In this document: in pieces, positions 26,369 through 35,130 of the stretch
Layout of the letters: each line of letters starts with the position of its first letter
How positions within the stretch are numbered: position 1 is the stretch's first letter
Assembly (NCBI RefSeq): GCF_015477355.1
Contig: NZ_JADLRJ010000022.1
Coordinates: 1 to 64,000, forward strand
Length of the DNA stretch: 64,000 nt
Direction: 5' to 3'
Source: Nocardia blacklockiae
GTDB lineage: Bacteria > Actinomycetota > Actinomycetes > Mycobacteriales > Mycobacteriaceae
Made by a program: the position numbers and the translations under genes
Notes under the pieces: generated by a model
The model's database searches: none
What the model saw: only the letters and a program-made list of their open reading frames with translations
Told to the model about the DNA's origin: nothing

Positions 26369-28111
26369 GTGGCGGTATTGGAGGGCGCGCGGCGCAGAAC
26401 TATCGACATGGGTCGCCGGGCTCTGGGCCTGGACGTCCCCGCCGCCGATCACACCATCGCCGTGCTGCACACGGCCGAGTCCGAGGTCCCCGGACTGGAC
26501 CCGCGGGAGACGGTGCAGTTCAAGCGGATTCGGCTGCTCGGCGCGACCGGGTCGGTGCTGATGGCGATCAGCGCGCTCGGGGTCGCGGCCCAGCCGGTGG
26601 TGCAGAACCCGGTGTCGGGCGTGCGGGTGATCGGGGTGTTCGCGCGCTGGCAGACCTCGTCGCTGGCGCTGTGCATGATCGGCACGGTGCTGGTGGTGAT
26701 GGCGTGGCTGCTGCTGGGCCGCTTCGCCGTCGGCGGTTTCGGCGGCGCGCCCGCGCACCGGCTCAGCCGGTCGCAGCTGGACCGCACGCTGCTGCTGTGG
26801 ATCATCCCGATGTCGGTGGCGCCGCCGCTGTTCTCCAACGACGTGTACTCGTATCTGGCGCAGAGCGAGATCGCCGCGCGCGGGCTCGACCCCTACGAGG
26901 TGGGTCCGGCCACGGGCCTGGGCCTGCACAACGTGCTCACCTACAACGTGCCCAACATCTGGCGCGACACCCCCGCGCCCTACGGGCCGCTGTTCCTCTG
27001 GATGGGCCGCGGCATCGCCCACCTGACCGGGGACAACATCATCCTCGGCGTGTGGGCGCACCGGCTGCTGGCGCTCGCCGGCGTGGCGCTGATCGTGTGG
27101 GCGCTGCCCCGGCTGTCGCGGCGCTGCGGCGTGGCGCCGGTGAGCGCGCTGTGGTTGGGGGCGGCCAATCCGCTGGTGCTGTTCCACCTGGTCGGCGGGG
27201 TGCACAACGACGCGTTGATGCTGGGCCTGATGCTCGCGGGCACCGAGTTCTGCCTGCGCGCCATCGCCGGGGAGCGATGGGTGGGGTCGGTCACCGACGT
27301 GGTGTGCCCGACGAACGGATCCGAGCACATCGGCAAGCCGTTCGACCGGCGGGCCTGGTCGCTGCTGATCTTCGGGGCGGTCGTGATCACGCTGTCGTCG
27401 ACGGTCAAGTTCACCTCGATCATCGCGCTCGGGTTCGTCGGGATGGCGCTCGCGCGGCGCTGGGGAGGCGGGGTGCGGCCGCTGCTCGCCGCGGCCCTCA
27501 CCCTCGCCGGGATCATGGCCGTGACCACGCTGTTCGTCAGCTGGACGAGCGGGCTCGGATTCGGCTGGACGCACACCCTCAACACCGCCAACGCCGTGCG
27601 CAGCTGGATGTCGCTGCCGACCGCGGTCGGCATCGTCACCGGATTCGGCGGCGTGCTGCTGGGCCTGGGCGACCACACCACAGCACTGTTGAGCATCACC
27701 CGGCCGATCGCGGGCGCGGTCGCCGCGTTCATCACGCTGCGCATGCTCATCGCGACCTGGACCGGGCGACTGCAGCCCGTCGGGGCGATGGGCGTCTCGC
27801 TGGCCGCGATCGTGCTGCTGTTCCCGGTGGTGCAGCCGTGGTATCTGCTGTGGGCCATCGTGCCGCTGGCGGCGTGGGCCACCACTCCGGCCTTCCGGGT
27901 TCCGGCGGTGGTGTTCTCGGCCGTGGTGAGCGTGATGCTGATGCCGCGCGGCGCCGATTTCGGGGTGTTCCAGATCATCGAGGCGGCGGTGGCCGTCGTG
28001 ATCGTCGGCGTGGGATTCATCGTGGTCACCCGCAACCTGCTGCCGTGGCGGGGCGGCGCGGGGGTGTCTGCTCGGTCACAGCGGCCCGCGGCATACGGTG
28101 TCTCCTCGTGA
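26369..28111 (+). CDS. mptB: Polyprenol-phosphomannose-dependent alpha-1,6 mannosyltransferase, MptB-like
   Basis: This 580-residue multi-pass membrane GT-C glycosyltransferase has roughly twelve hydrophobic segments. The first extracytoplasmic loop has the acidic catalytic motif S-N-D-V-Y-S-Y-L. Other typical blocks are Y-G-P-L-F-L-W-M-G, G-G-V-H-N-D-A-L-M-L-G and V-Q-P-W-Y-L-L-W. The family extends the alpha-1,6 mannan core of lipomannan/lipoarabinomannan using polyprenyl-phosphate-mannose. It is divergent from sufR, matching M. tuberculosis Rv1459c/Rv1460. GTG 26369 is chosen because TAGGCT lies at leaderless -10 distance; the frame is open to 26093 without family sequence. Confidence 0.9.
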   Translation: MAVLEGARRRTIDMGRRALGLDVPAADHTIAVLHTAESEVPGLDPRETVQFKRIRLLGATGSVLMAISALGVAAQPVVQNPVSGVRVIGVFARWQTSSLALCMIGTVLVVMAWLLLGRFAVGGFGGAPAHRLSRSQLDRTLLLWIIPMSVAPPLFSNDVYSYLAQSEIAARGLDPYEVGPATGLGLHNVLTYNVPNIWRDTPAPYGPLFLWMGRGIAHLTGDNIILGVWAHRLLALAGVALIVWALPRLSRRCGVAPVSALWLGAANPLVLFHLVGGVHNDALMLGLMLAGTEFCLRAIAGERWVGSVTDVVCPTNGSEHIGKPFDRRAWSLLIFGAVVITLSSTVKFTSIIALGFVGMALARRWGGGVRPLLAAALTLAGIMAVTTLFVSWTSGLGFGWTHTLNTANAVRSWMSLPTAVGIVTGFGGVLLGLGDHTTALLSITRPIAGAVAAFITLRMLIATWTGRLQPVGAMGVSLAAIVLLFPVVQPWYLLWAIVPLAAWATTPAFRVPAVVFSAVVSVMLMPRGADFGVFQIIEAAVAVVIVGVGFIVVTRNLLPWRGGAGVSARSQRPAAYGVSS

Positions 28112-28184
28112 GTGAGCTTGCGAGCGAACCGTCGACACCGCCGTCCTCGGTCGCCGGGCCGCCGGGCGAAGGCGAGGCGAGCGC

Positions 28185-29117
28185 GTGAGCACTGCCGCGT
28201 CGCCGGCCGTGCGCATCGACGGCGTCGTGAAACGCTACGGCGACCTCACCGCGGTCGACGGCATCGGTTTCGAGGTGGGGCGCGCGGAAGTGGTTGCGCT
28301 GCTGGGACCCAACGGCGCGGGCAAGACCACCACCGTCGAGATGTGCGAGGGATTCACCGCCCCCGACGCCGGTTCGGTGCGAGTGCTCGGCCTGGACCCG
28401 ATCGCCGACTCCGACCGGTTGCGCCCGCGCATCGGCGTGATGCTGCAGGGCGGCGGAGCCTATCCCGGGTCGCGGGCCGGGGAGATGCTCGAACTGGTCG
28501 CGGCGTATTCCGCCGATCCGCTCGATCCGGAGTGGCTGCTGAGCACGCTCGGCCTGCAGGACGCGCGGCGCACCCCGTACCGGCGGTTGTCGGGCGGGCA
28601 GCAGCAGCGTTTGGCGCTGGCCTGCGCGCTGGTGGGGCGGCCGGAGATGGTGTTCCTCGACGAGCCCACCGCGGGGATGGACGCCCAGGCCCGGCACCTG
28701 GTCTGGGAGCTGATCGACGCGCTGCGCCGCGACGGGGTCGGCATCCTGCTCACCACGCACATGATGGACGAGGCCGAGCAGCTCGCCGACCGGCTGGTCA
28801 TCATCGACCACGGGCAGATCGTCGCGGCGGGGACGCCGGCCGAGGTCACCTCCACCGGCGCGGAGGGTCAGCTGCGCTTCACCGCGCCGCCGAAGCTGGA
28901 TCTGCGGTTGCTGAAATGCGCTCTGCCGGAGGGTTTCTCGCCGTGCGAGACGGCGCCGGGGTCCTACCTGCTGCGCGGCGACATCACCCCGCAGGTGCTC
29001 GCCACGGTGACCGCCTGGTGCGCGCGGATCGACGTGCTGCCCAGCGACATCCGCATCGATCAGCGGCGGCTCGAGGATGTCTTCCTGGAACTGACCGGAC
29101 GGGAGCTGCGCAGTTGA
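28185..29117 (+). CDS. ABC transporter ATP-binding protein
   Basis: This 310-residue protein has Walker A G-P-N-G-A-G-K-T-T, signature L-S-G-G-Q-Q-Q-R, Walker B M-V-F-L-D-E-P-T-A-G-M-D and H-loop T-H-M-M-D-E-A-E. It belongs to the CcmA/DrrA-type group that works with ABC-2 permeases. About 80 C-terminal residues after the ATPase are an extra regulatory domain. The GTG start is 73 nt after mptB, and the partner permease follows after 19 nt. The same pair lies beside mptB in M. tuberculosis (Rv1458c/Rv1457c). I infer export of a cell-envelope precursor. Confidence 0.9.
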   Translation: MSTAASPAVRIDGVVKRYGDLTAVDGIGFEVGRAEVVALLGPNGAGKTTTVEMCEGFTAPDAGSVRVLGLDPIADSDRLRPRIGVMLQGGGAYPGSRAGEMLELVAAYSADPLDPEWLLSTLGLQDARRTPYRRLSGGQQQRLALACALVGRPEMVFLDEPTAGMDAQARHLVWELIDALRRDGVGILLTTHMMDEAEQLADRLVIIDHGQIVAAGTPAEVTSTGAEGQLRFTAPPKLDLRLLKCALPEGFSPCETAPGSYLLRGDITPQVLATVTAWCARIDVLPSDIRIDQRRLEDVFLELTGRELRS

Positions 29118-29136
29118 CGTCGAACGGAGAGCCGTC

Positions 29137-29922
29137 GTGACCACCGACGCCGAGCACCGCTTCGCCCCCGGCACCTTCGCGCCCGCACCGCGCCCGGCCG
29201 CCCGCCCGGCGATGCTGGCGGCGCAGACCCGCATGGAGCTGATCCTGTTGCTGCGCAACGGGGAACAGCTGCTGCTGACCATGTTCATTCCGATCGCGCT
29301 GCTGATCGGCCTGGCGCTGCTGCCGCTGGGCAGCCTCGGGGACGACCGGGTCGAGCGGGTGGTGCCGGCGGTGATGATGGTGGCGATCATGTCCACGGCG
29401 TTCACCGGTCAGGCCATCGCGGTCGGCTTCGACCGGCGCTACGGGGCGCTGAAACGCTTGGGCGCCACCGCGTTGCCGCGCTGGGGCATCGTCGGCGGCA
29501 AGTGCGCCGCGGTGCTGATCGTGGTGGTGCTGCAGTCGATTCTGCTGGGGCTCATCGGATTCGCGCTGGGATGGCGGCCCGGGCTGGGCGGTCTGGCGTT
29601 CGGCGCGCTCGTGATCGCTTTGGGCACGGCCACTTTCGCGGCGATGGGGCTGCTGCTGGGCGGCACGCTGAAGGCCGAGATCGTGCTGGCGCTGGCGAAC
29701 ATCCTGTGGTTCCTCATGCTCGGGACGTCGAGTCTGGTGTTCGCCGCGGAGGACGTGCCGCGCTGGCTGAGCATCGTCGCCCGGCTGATTCCCTCCGGGG
29801 CGCTGGCCGAGGCGCTCGAACAGGCGATGCGGTTGAGTGTCGACTGGTACGGCTTGGCGGTGCTGGCGGTGTGGGGTGTGGTGACCGGGGCGCTCGCGGT
29901 GCGCTGGTTCCGTTTCGAGTGA
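29137..29922 (+). CDS. ABC-2 type transporter permease
   Basis: This 261-residue integral membrane protein has six predicted helices after a 30-residue cytoplasmic N-terminus rich in Pro/Ala. The ABC-2 segments include G-E-Q-L-L-L-T-M-F-I-P-I-A-L, F-D-R-R-Y-G-A-L-K-R-L-G (the conserved intracellular E/R-rich loop) and L-I-P-S-G-A-L. It is the partner of the ATPase 19 nt upstream. The GTG start is preceded by a GGAGAG site. The substrate is unknown; position next to mptB suggests the cell envelope. Confidence 0.9.
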   Translation: MTTDAEHRFAPGTFAPAPRPAARPAMLAAQTRMELILLLRNGEQLLLTMFIPIALLIGLALLPLGSLGDDRVERVVPAVMMVAIMSTAFTGQAIAVGFDRRYGALKRLGATALPRWGIVGGKCAAVLIVVVLQSILLGLIGFALGWRPGLGGLAFGALVIALGTATFAAMGLLLGGTLKAEIVLALANILWFLMLGTSSLVFAAEDVPRWLSIVARLIPSGALAEALEQAMRLSVDWYGLAVLAVWGVVTGALAVRWFRFE

Positions 29923-29942
29923 GATACGGGGCCATCCGGTAA

Positions 29943-30524
29943 TCAGCCCTCGATCAGCTCCCGCGGGAGCAGCGGGTGGTCGAGCACCGCGCGCCACGCC
30001 AATTCCCAAGGGAAGGAAGCCAACCGGTCCGCGCCCAGCCCCGGTTCGTGCGCCGCGGGCAGATCGTCGCCGGCGAGCATCGTGATACCCCACTGCGCGA
30101 GCTTGCCCATCGCGTCCTGTAGCGCGGGAAAACTCAGCTGCGCCCGGTTGGAGAACGGCACCGCCACCACGGGCAGCCCTTTTCCGTGCGCCTCCACCAG
30201 CAACCCGAGCGGCAACGTATCCGAAATCCCCGCAGCCCATTTCGCGAGTGAGTTCCCCGAGAGCGGCGCGGCGATCATGGCGTCGGCCGGCGGCAGCACA
30301 TCGGGCGTGCCGGGATCCTTGTAGTGACTGCGCACCGGGTGCCCGGTCCGGCTCTCCAACTCCTCGACATCGATGAATCGACGCCCGTCGGGAGAAGCGA
30401 CCACGCACACCTCCCACCCGTCTCCCCGAGCCAGATCCACCAGCCGCCCCACGTCCCGCGCCGCCGGAGAGCCGGTCACGATCGCATACAGCACAGGCCT
30501 ACCCAGTTCGTCCACGCGCACCAT
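29943..30524 (-). CDS. Flavoprotein (phosphopantothenoylcysteine decarboxylase-like fold)
   Basis: This 193-residue protein matches the flavoprotein family (PF02441-type) of Rossmann-like FMN proteins. Strands and loops include L-Y-A-I-V-T-G-S-P-A-A-R-D, S-H-Y-K-D-P-G-T, M-I-A-A-P-L-S-G-N-S-L-A-K-W-A and P-V-V-A-V-P-F-S-N. The N-S-x-A-K-W and P-x-S-x-N motifs are those that bind FMN in the HFCD decarboxylases. It overlaps the upstream MFS gene by 26 nt. The substrate is unknown, and no phosphopantothenoylcysteine synthetase domain is present. Start ATG 30524 is preferred over 30551. Confidence 0.8.
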   Translation of the reverse strand: MVRVDELGRPVLYAIVTGSPAARDVGRLVDLARGDGWEVCVVASPDGRRFIDVEELESRTGHPVRSHYKDPGTPDVLPPADAMIAAPLSGNSLAKWAAGISDTLPLGLLVEAHGKGLPVVAVPFSNRAQLSFPALQDAMGKLAQWGITMLAGDDLPAAHEPGLGADRLASFPWELAWRAVLDHPLLPRELIEG

Positions 30525-31821
30525 CGTCGCAGCCGTTCCCCTCGCCCGCACCCCGCGACACCGGTCCGCCGGCAGTTGTGGCGTCGGCCAGTAAGGGGCG
30601 GGCGGCCAGGGCCGTGAGGACGGTGACCAGGAGTAGGGCGATGATGTAGAGGGAGAAGAGGGCGGGGTGGGAGGCGAATTTCTGTTTCAGGGCGGGGGTG
30701 GTGCCGCCGAAGAGGGCGCTGGTGATGCTGTAGGGCAGGGCCATGATCGTTACCCGGTGGCGGGCGGGGGCGACCATGGCGGTGGCGCCGGTGACCGTGG
30801 CGGCGAGGGTGACGACGCCGACGGATCCGACGATCATGAGCGCCCAATACGTCAGGGGCGTAGCGGAATTCAGGAGCACCTGCATGGGGAGGGTGAGTGC
30901 CGCGAGGACCGCGGCCGCGCCCGCCACCCAGCGCAGCGGGCCGACCCGATCGGCGAGGGCACCGCAGACGGGGGCGGCGGCCATGTAGGCGAGCTGCGCT
31001 ACCACGCCCGCCCAGAGTACTTGCGCGTCAGGCAGTCTCAGGACCGTGATGCCGTAGCTCGTCGGCGCGCTGATCCAGAGGTAGTAGGAGGCCAGGCAGC
31101 CCGCGGTGAGACCGGCGACGGCCAGCGCGGGTCCGAGCAGTCCGCGCCACTCGCGTGGACGGTCTTCTTCCTCCGGTAGAGTCTCGAGGGTTTCGGGAAT
31201 GTTCCTGCGCGCCACCATGAATCCGAGTGACAGGACGGCGGCGACCAGGAACGGGATGCGCCAGCCTCCGTCGCGCAGTACCGCCGGGCCCGCCCACGTC
31301 GCCAGGCCGGCCACGAGCAGGGTGGCGGTGATCGTGCCGAGACCGTAGAAGATCGAGTACACGCTGGTGCCGAGCATGCGCCGCCGGGGCGGCGCGGACT
31401 CGTACAGGTACGCCTGCGCCACGGCCTGCTCGCCGCCGAACGAGACGCCCAGCACCAGCCGCCACACCAGCAGCAGGACCGGCGCCGCCGCGCCGAGAGT
31501 CTCCCGGCCCGGGGTCAGCGCCATGCCGAGCGTCGCCACCCCGGCCAGCCCGATCGACAGCACCAGGGCCGGTCGGCGGCCGCGCCGGTCCGCCAGCCGG
31601 CCCAGCACCAGCGCGCCGATCGGCCGGATCAGGAACCCGACCGCGAACACCCCGAACCCGTACAGCACCGAATGCCGCAGGTCGCCGCCGAAGAATCGCG
31701 GCGAGAAGTAGGTGACCAGCAGCGCGTACAGCGACCACTCGTAGCTTTCCAGGGCCGCGCCCGCCGAGGAGGCGGTGACGCGGCGCGCCCGCGAACCCCG
31801 GGCCTCGATCACAGTACTCAT
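30499..31821 (-). CDS. MFS transporter, metabolite:H+ symporter (MHS/ProP-like) type
   Basis: This 440-residue protein has about twelve membrane helices. The loop after helix 2 is G-R-L-A-D-R-R-G-R-R-P-A-L, the classical MFS signature. The first helix has A-A-L-E-S-Y-E-W-S-L-Y-A-L, with the acidic residue typical of the MHS group, and F-G-G-D-L-R-H follows. The helix 4-5 region is L-G-V-S-F-G-G-E-Q-A. Members carry small acids, betaine/proline or shikimate with H+. It overlaps the flavoprotein gene, so uptake of a substrate that the flavoprotein modifies is a plausible, unproven link. Confidence 0.88.
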   Translation of the reverse strand: MSTVIEARGSRARRVTASSAGAALESYEWSLYALLVTYFSPRFFGGDLRHSVLYGFGVFAVGFLIRPIGALVLGRLADRRGRRPALVLSIGLAGVATLGMALTPGRETLGAAAPVLLLVWRLVLGVSFGGEQAVAQAYLYESAPPRRRMLGTSVYSIFYGLGTITATLLVAGLATWAGPAVLRDGGWRIPFLVAAVLSLGFMVARRNIPETLETLPEEEDRPREWRGLLGPALAVAGLTAGCLASYYLWISAPTSYGITVLRLPDAQVLWAGVVAQLAYMAAAPVCGALADRVGPLRWVAGAAAVLAALTLPMQVLLNSATPLTYWALMIVGSVGVVTLAATVTGATAMVAPARHRVTIMALPYSITSALFGGTTPALKQKFASHPALFSLYIIALLLVTVLTALAARPLLADATTAGGPVSRGAGEGNGCDDGARGRTG

Positions 31822-31894
31822 GAGCAGCGCTCACTTTAACACCGTTCAAGTGCCTGCGCTGCCTGGGGTTTCGCCAGAAAGCCGGGCAGGGCGG

Positions 31895-32467
31895 TCAGCC
31901 GCGCGTCTTGCGATCCACCTCTTCCCGCAGCTTGCGGAATTCGTCGGCGAGCGCGTCGAGCGTGTAGTGGGCGTTGAGGCCGCTCGGGTTGGGCAGCACC
32001 CAGACCTCGGTGTCGCCCAGCGACTCTTCCTGGCGGCCGACGGCGGTGCGCGGCCGCCCGAAGGCCGTGCGGTAGGCGCCCAGCCCGAGCACCGCGAGCA
32101 CCAGCGGACGGTACTTCTCCACGCGCTCGACGAGCGCCCGTCCCCCGTCCCGCAACTCCTGTGCCGTCAGCTGATCCGCTTTCGCCGTCGTCCGCTCCGC
32201 CACGTTCGTGATCCCCAGCCCCAGCGCCAGCATCGCGTCCTGCTCGTCCGGCCGCAACAACCGCGGCGTGAACCCCGACCGGAACAGCGCGGGCCAGAAC
32301 CGATTCCCCGGCCGCGCGAAGTGATGCCCCGTCGCACCGGACCACAACCCGGGATTGATTCCGCAGAACAACACTCGCAACCCAGGCGCCACCAGATCCG
32401 GAATGGTCTTGCCCTCCGCGGCGGCCAGATCGGCGGGCGTGGGGCGGTACACAGCGGAACGAGCCAT
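31895..32467 (-). CDS. mug: G/T(U)-mismatch-specific DNA glycosylase Mug
   Basis: This 190-residue uracil-DNA-glycosylase superfamily protein has motif 1 L-F-C-G-I-N-P-G-L (active-site Asn) and motif 2 N-P-S-G-L-N-A-H. R-P-G-N-R-F-W-P-A-L is conserved in Mug. It removes uracil or ethenocytosine opposite guanine, useful in a high-GC genome prone to cytosine deamination. The C-terminal helix is A-L-A-D-E-F-R-K-L-R. It stands alone, between an MFS gene and divergent ctaA. Confidence 0.92.
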   Translation of the reverse strand: MARSAVYRPTPADLAAAEGKTIPDLVAPGLRVLFCGINPGLWSGATGHHFARPGNRFWPALFRSGFTPRLLRPDEQDAMLALGLGITNVAERTTAKADQLTAQELRDGGRALVERVEKYRPLVLAVLGLGAYRTAFGRPRTAVGRQEESLGDTEVWVLPNPSGLNAHYTLDALADEFRKLREEVDRKTRG

Positions 32468-32535
32468 CGTCTCAGTCTGCCCGAGCGGACGGACGCACCC
32501 GCCGGACCACCACCCACTACAGGCTGTAGTTGAGG

Positions 32536-32553
32536 CTGGGCTACGATCGTGGC
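32536..32553 (+). promoter_or_regulatory. Candidate leaderless promoter of ctaA
   Basis: TACGAT at 32542-32547 lies 6 nt before the GTG at 32554, the geometry of a leaderless actinobacterial -10 element. No good -35 is visible. An alternative TTG start at 32530 would be upstream of the element. Confidence 0.4.
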
Positions 32554-33528
32554 GTGCTGTCTCGCGCGTTTCTGCGACTGGTCGATCTGCTGCCGCTGCC
32601 TTCGTTGCGGGTGCAGCGGATCATCGCGTTCGCCGTGATCCTGTCCCAGGCCGGGATTTCGGTGACGGGGGCGATCGTCCGGGTGACGTCGTCGGGGCTG
32701 GGGTGCCCGACGTGGCCGCAGTGCTTTCCGGGGAGCTTCACGCCGGTGGTGCATGCCGAGGTGCCGGTGCTGCATCAGGTGGTCGAGTTCTCGAACCGGC
32801 TGCTGACGTTCGTGGTGACCCTGTTCGCAGCGCTGGTGGTGCTCGCGGTGGTGCGGGCGCGGCGGCGGCGCGAGGTGGTGGTGTACGCGTGGCTGATGCC
32901 CGGCGGGACGGTGTTGCAGGCGGTGATCGGCGGGATCACGGTGCGCACGGGGCTGCTGTGGTGGACCGTGGCGGTGCATCTGCTGGCGTCGATGCTGATG
33001 GTGTGGCTGGCGGTGCTGCTGTTCGCGAAGATCGGTGAACCCGACGACGGCGTCGATGTCGTCCAGGCGCCGAGGCCCTTGCGCCTGCTGACCGCGCTGA
33101 GCGGAATCGCGCTGTGCGCCACCATGATCGCCGGAACGCTGGTGACGGGCGCCGGCCCGCACGCCGGGGACAAGAGCGTCGAGCGCGCCGTCGAGCGGTT
33201 GCAGGTGGAGATCGTGACGCTGGTGCACCTGCACGCCGAGTTGCTGATCGCCTACCTGGCGCTGCTGGTCGGACTGGCCTGCGGGCTGGCGGCCGTCGGC
33301 ATGAACCGCGCGCTCCGGTTGCGCCTGATCACCGTGATCGCGCTGGTGTGCGCGCAGGGCCTGGTCGGCGTCGTGCAGTACTTCACCGACGTTCCGGCGG
33401 CGCTGGTGGCCGTGCACGTCGGCGGCGCCGCGGCCTGCACCGCCGCCACCGCCGCGCTGTGGGCCGCGATGCGCAACCGCGAACAGGTGACGGCGACGGC
33501 GCCGGAACCGGTGGCCCAGGCCTCCTGA
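32554..33528 (+). CDS. ctaA: Heme A synthase CtaA (COX15 family)
   Basis: This 324-residue membrane protein has eight predicted helices and oxidises heme O to heme A for cytochrome aa3 oxidase. The family blocks G-A-I-V-R-V-T-S-S-G-L-G-C-P-T-W-P-Q-C and L-H-Q-V-V-E-F-S-N-R are present. Histidine ligands appear in A-V-H-L-L-A, T-L-V-H-L-H-A-E and A-V-H-V-G. The cysteine pair sits in the first extracytoplasmic loop, as in other CtaA. Its neighbours in this window (ctaB 12 kb away, ABC genes) match the mycobacterial arrangement (Rv1456c). Confidence 0.93.
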   Translation: MLSRAFLRLVDLLPLPSLRVQRIIAFAVILSQAGISVTGAIVRVTSSGLGCPTWPQCFPGSFTPVVHAEVPVLHQVVEFSNRLLTFVVTLFAALVVLAVVRARRRREVVVYAWLMPGGTVLQAVIGGITVRTGLLWWTVAVHLLASMLMVWLAVLLFAKIGEPDDGVDVVQAPRPLRLLTALSGIALCATMIAGTLVTGAGPHAGDKSVERAVERLQVEIVTLVHLHAELLIAYLALLVGLACGLAAVGMNRALRLRLITVIALVCAQGLVGVVQYFTDVPAALVAVHVGGAAACTAATAALWAAMRNREQVTATAPEPVAQAS

Positions 33529-33821
33529 CCCGCACCAGGAAGTCCAGCGCCACAAAGAGACTGGCGCGTTCGTCCCGGAAGTTGGCGCGTTCCGCCCTCC
33601 CGCGAGCCGCCGCGGTCCCGCACACTGTGTAGCGGCCGCACAACCGGGTGAGGTTGATCGTGGCCAGGGGTTGCCTCGCACGCTGTCTCCCAGCACGCCA
33701 TCCCTGCGGAGCACGGACGAGGCGCGGGTCGGTGCGCGGTAGGTGTGGACAACGGTGTCGGCCGCGCCCGCCCTTTCCAGGCGGATTGTGCCCGCGCCGC
33801 GACCCCGGCGATAATCCCCCC

Positions 33822-34040
33822 ATGCCGACCTACGCGTACCGCTGCCGCGAATGCACCGAGACGTTCGAAGTGATGCGGCCGATGAGTGAATCGAGCGCAC
33901 CGGCCCCGTGCCCGGACGGCCACGCCGACACCGTCAAACTCCTCACCACGATCGCCCTCACCGGTTCGGGCGGCACCACTCCGGCTCCCGCACCCGCTCC
34001 CGCGGCAGGCGGCTGCTGTGGTGGCGGCTGCTGCGCCTGA
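33822..34040 (+). CDS. FmdB-family zinc-ribbon protein
   Basis: This 72-residue protein starts MPTYAYRCRECTETFEV, an almost universal FmdB start. The zinc ribbon is C-R-E-C followed by C-P-D-G-H. After the ribbon comes an Ala/Pro linker and a cysteine-rich tail G-G-C-C-G-G-G-C-C-A. FmdB proteins are putative regulators or metal-binding partners with no settled function. A GATAAT hexamer (33809-33814, 7 nt before the ATG) points to a leaderless transcript. Its 3' end is partly duplicated downstream. Confidence 0.85.
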   Translation: MPTYAYRCRECTETFEVMRPMSESSAPAPCPDGHADTVKLLTTIALTGSGGTTPAPAPAPAAGGCCGGGCCA

Positions 34041-34054
34041 CCCCATCCCGCAGG

Positions 34055-34120
34055 ATCGCGCTCACCGGCTCAGGCGGCACGGCTCCAGCCCACGGCCGCT
34101 GGTGGCCGCCGCGCCTGACT
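34055..34120 (+). repeat. Partial duplication of the fmdB-like 3' end
   Basis: The sequence from ATCGCGCTCACCGGC onward repeats, with drift, the coding stretch at 33951-34040. The first 26 nt match at 23 positions (in reading frame I-A-L-T-G-S-G-G-T in both), and both end in GCGCCTGA. The second copy has no start, so it is a gene-tail duplication. Confidence 0.6.
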
Positions 34121-34121
34121 C

Positions 34122-35021
34122 CTATTCGGCGCGCAGGTCCGGCTTGTCGGCGATCACCACGCGTCCGAGCCCGTACATCCGGGACTGCCGGATCTCGAGC
34201 GACAGTTCCCGCGCCACCGTGAGCAGATGCTCGTCGGAGGTCACCCGGAAACCCCGCGCGACGAGCAAGGCGCGCATCTGCTCGACCGTCCACGCCGACA
34301 CGTGCCGCTCGTGCCGCAGCGGGTCCTGCCGCCCCGCGACCTTGCTGAAGACCCGCAAGGCCAGCCGGCCCAGCCGCGCCGCCCGGTTCGGGGTCGGATA
34401 CGTGGCGATCAGGCGACTGCCGGGGGCCGACAGATCGGCGACGGCGTCGAGCGTGCGCTCCGTCTCGACCCGCGTGAGGTAGGGCAGCACGCCCTCCCAG
34501 ATCCAGGTGGCGGGTTCCGCGGTCCGAAAACCCGCCTGCGCCAACGCCGTTGCGAGGGTGTCCCGGCCGAAGTCCACCGGCACGTAGGTCACCGACTTCG
34601 CGACCGGCGCCAGTTCGCCGACGCGCTCGCGCTTGTTCTGTTGCGACGCGGGGTGATCCACCTCGAACACGTCGACGCCCGCCAGGTCGGCCATCCGCCA
34701 GGCGCGCCCGTCCAGGCCCGCGCCGAGGATCACCAGCTGCGAATTCCCTTGCGCGCGAACGGCATCGTCGATGGCGACGGTGCGCGGCACCAGCACCGCG
34801 GCGGTGGCGGCGAGCAACTCGTACGCCATGCGGTCGCGCCAGTCCGCGGGCGGATCACCCGCGCGCACTCGATCGACCAGAGCCCGTTCGTCGGGCAGCA
34901 GCAAATGCGCGGCCACGTCGTCGCCGAACCGCTCTGGGGCCATCCGCCCATTGCCGGCCGCCCGGCCCTGGCACACCAGCACCGCCGTCCGGCTCGCCTG
35001 TTTGTCCGCCACGGAGGCCAT
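34122..35021 (-). CDS. SAM-dependent methyltransferase (LCM/TIGR00027 type)
   Basis: This 299-residue class I methyltransferase is related to leucine carboxyl methyltransferases. The cofactor loop is L-V-I-L-G-A-G-L-D-G-R-A-W-R. The acidic loop is V-F-E-V-D-H-P-A-S-Q-Q-N-K, diagnostic of this family, and W-I-W-E-G-V-L-P-Y-L follows. Many paralogs occur in mycobacteria and nocardiae, mostly of unknown substrate. ATG 35021 (MASVADKQ) is the standard start; the longer 35075 start is not supported. Confidence 0.88.
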   Translation of the reverse strand: MASVADKQASRTAVLVCQGRAAGNGRMAPERFGDDVAAHLLLPDERALVDRVRAGDPPADWRDRMAYELLAATAAVLVPRTVAIDDAVRAQGNSQLVILGAGLDGRAWRMADLAGVDVFEVDHPASQQNKRERVGELAPVAKSVTYVPVDFGRDTLATALAQAGFRTAEPATWIWEGVLPYLTRVETERTLDAVADLSAPGSRLIATYPTPNRAARLGRLALRVFSKVAGRQDPLRHERHVSAWTVEQMRALLVARGFRVTSDEHLLTVARELSLEIRQSRMYGLGRVVIADKPDLRAE

Positions 35022-35130
35022 TATGCTCGTCGGCGACGCGGCAGGTCGCGTGCGCCGAGCGACGCCCTGCCGCACATTGTGCGCGGACCTTCTCGTGTGA
35101 ACCGATCCGGTTGTGCCGCAGCGGCACTCG

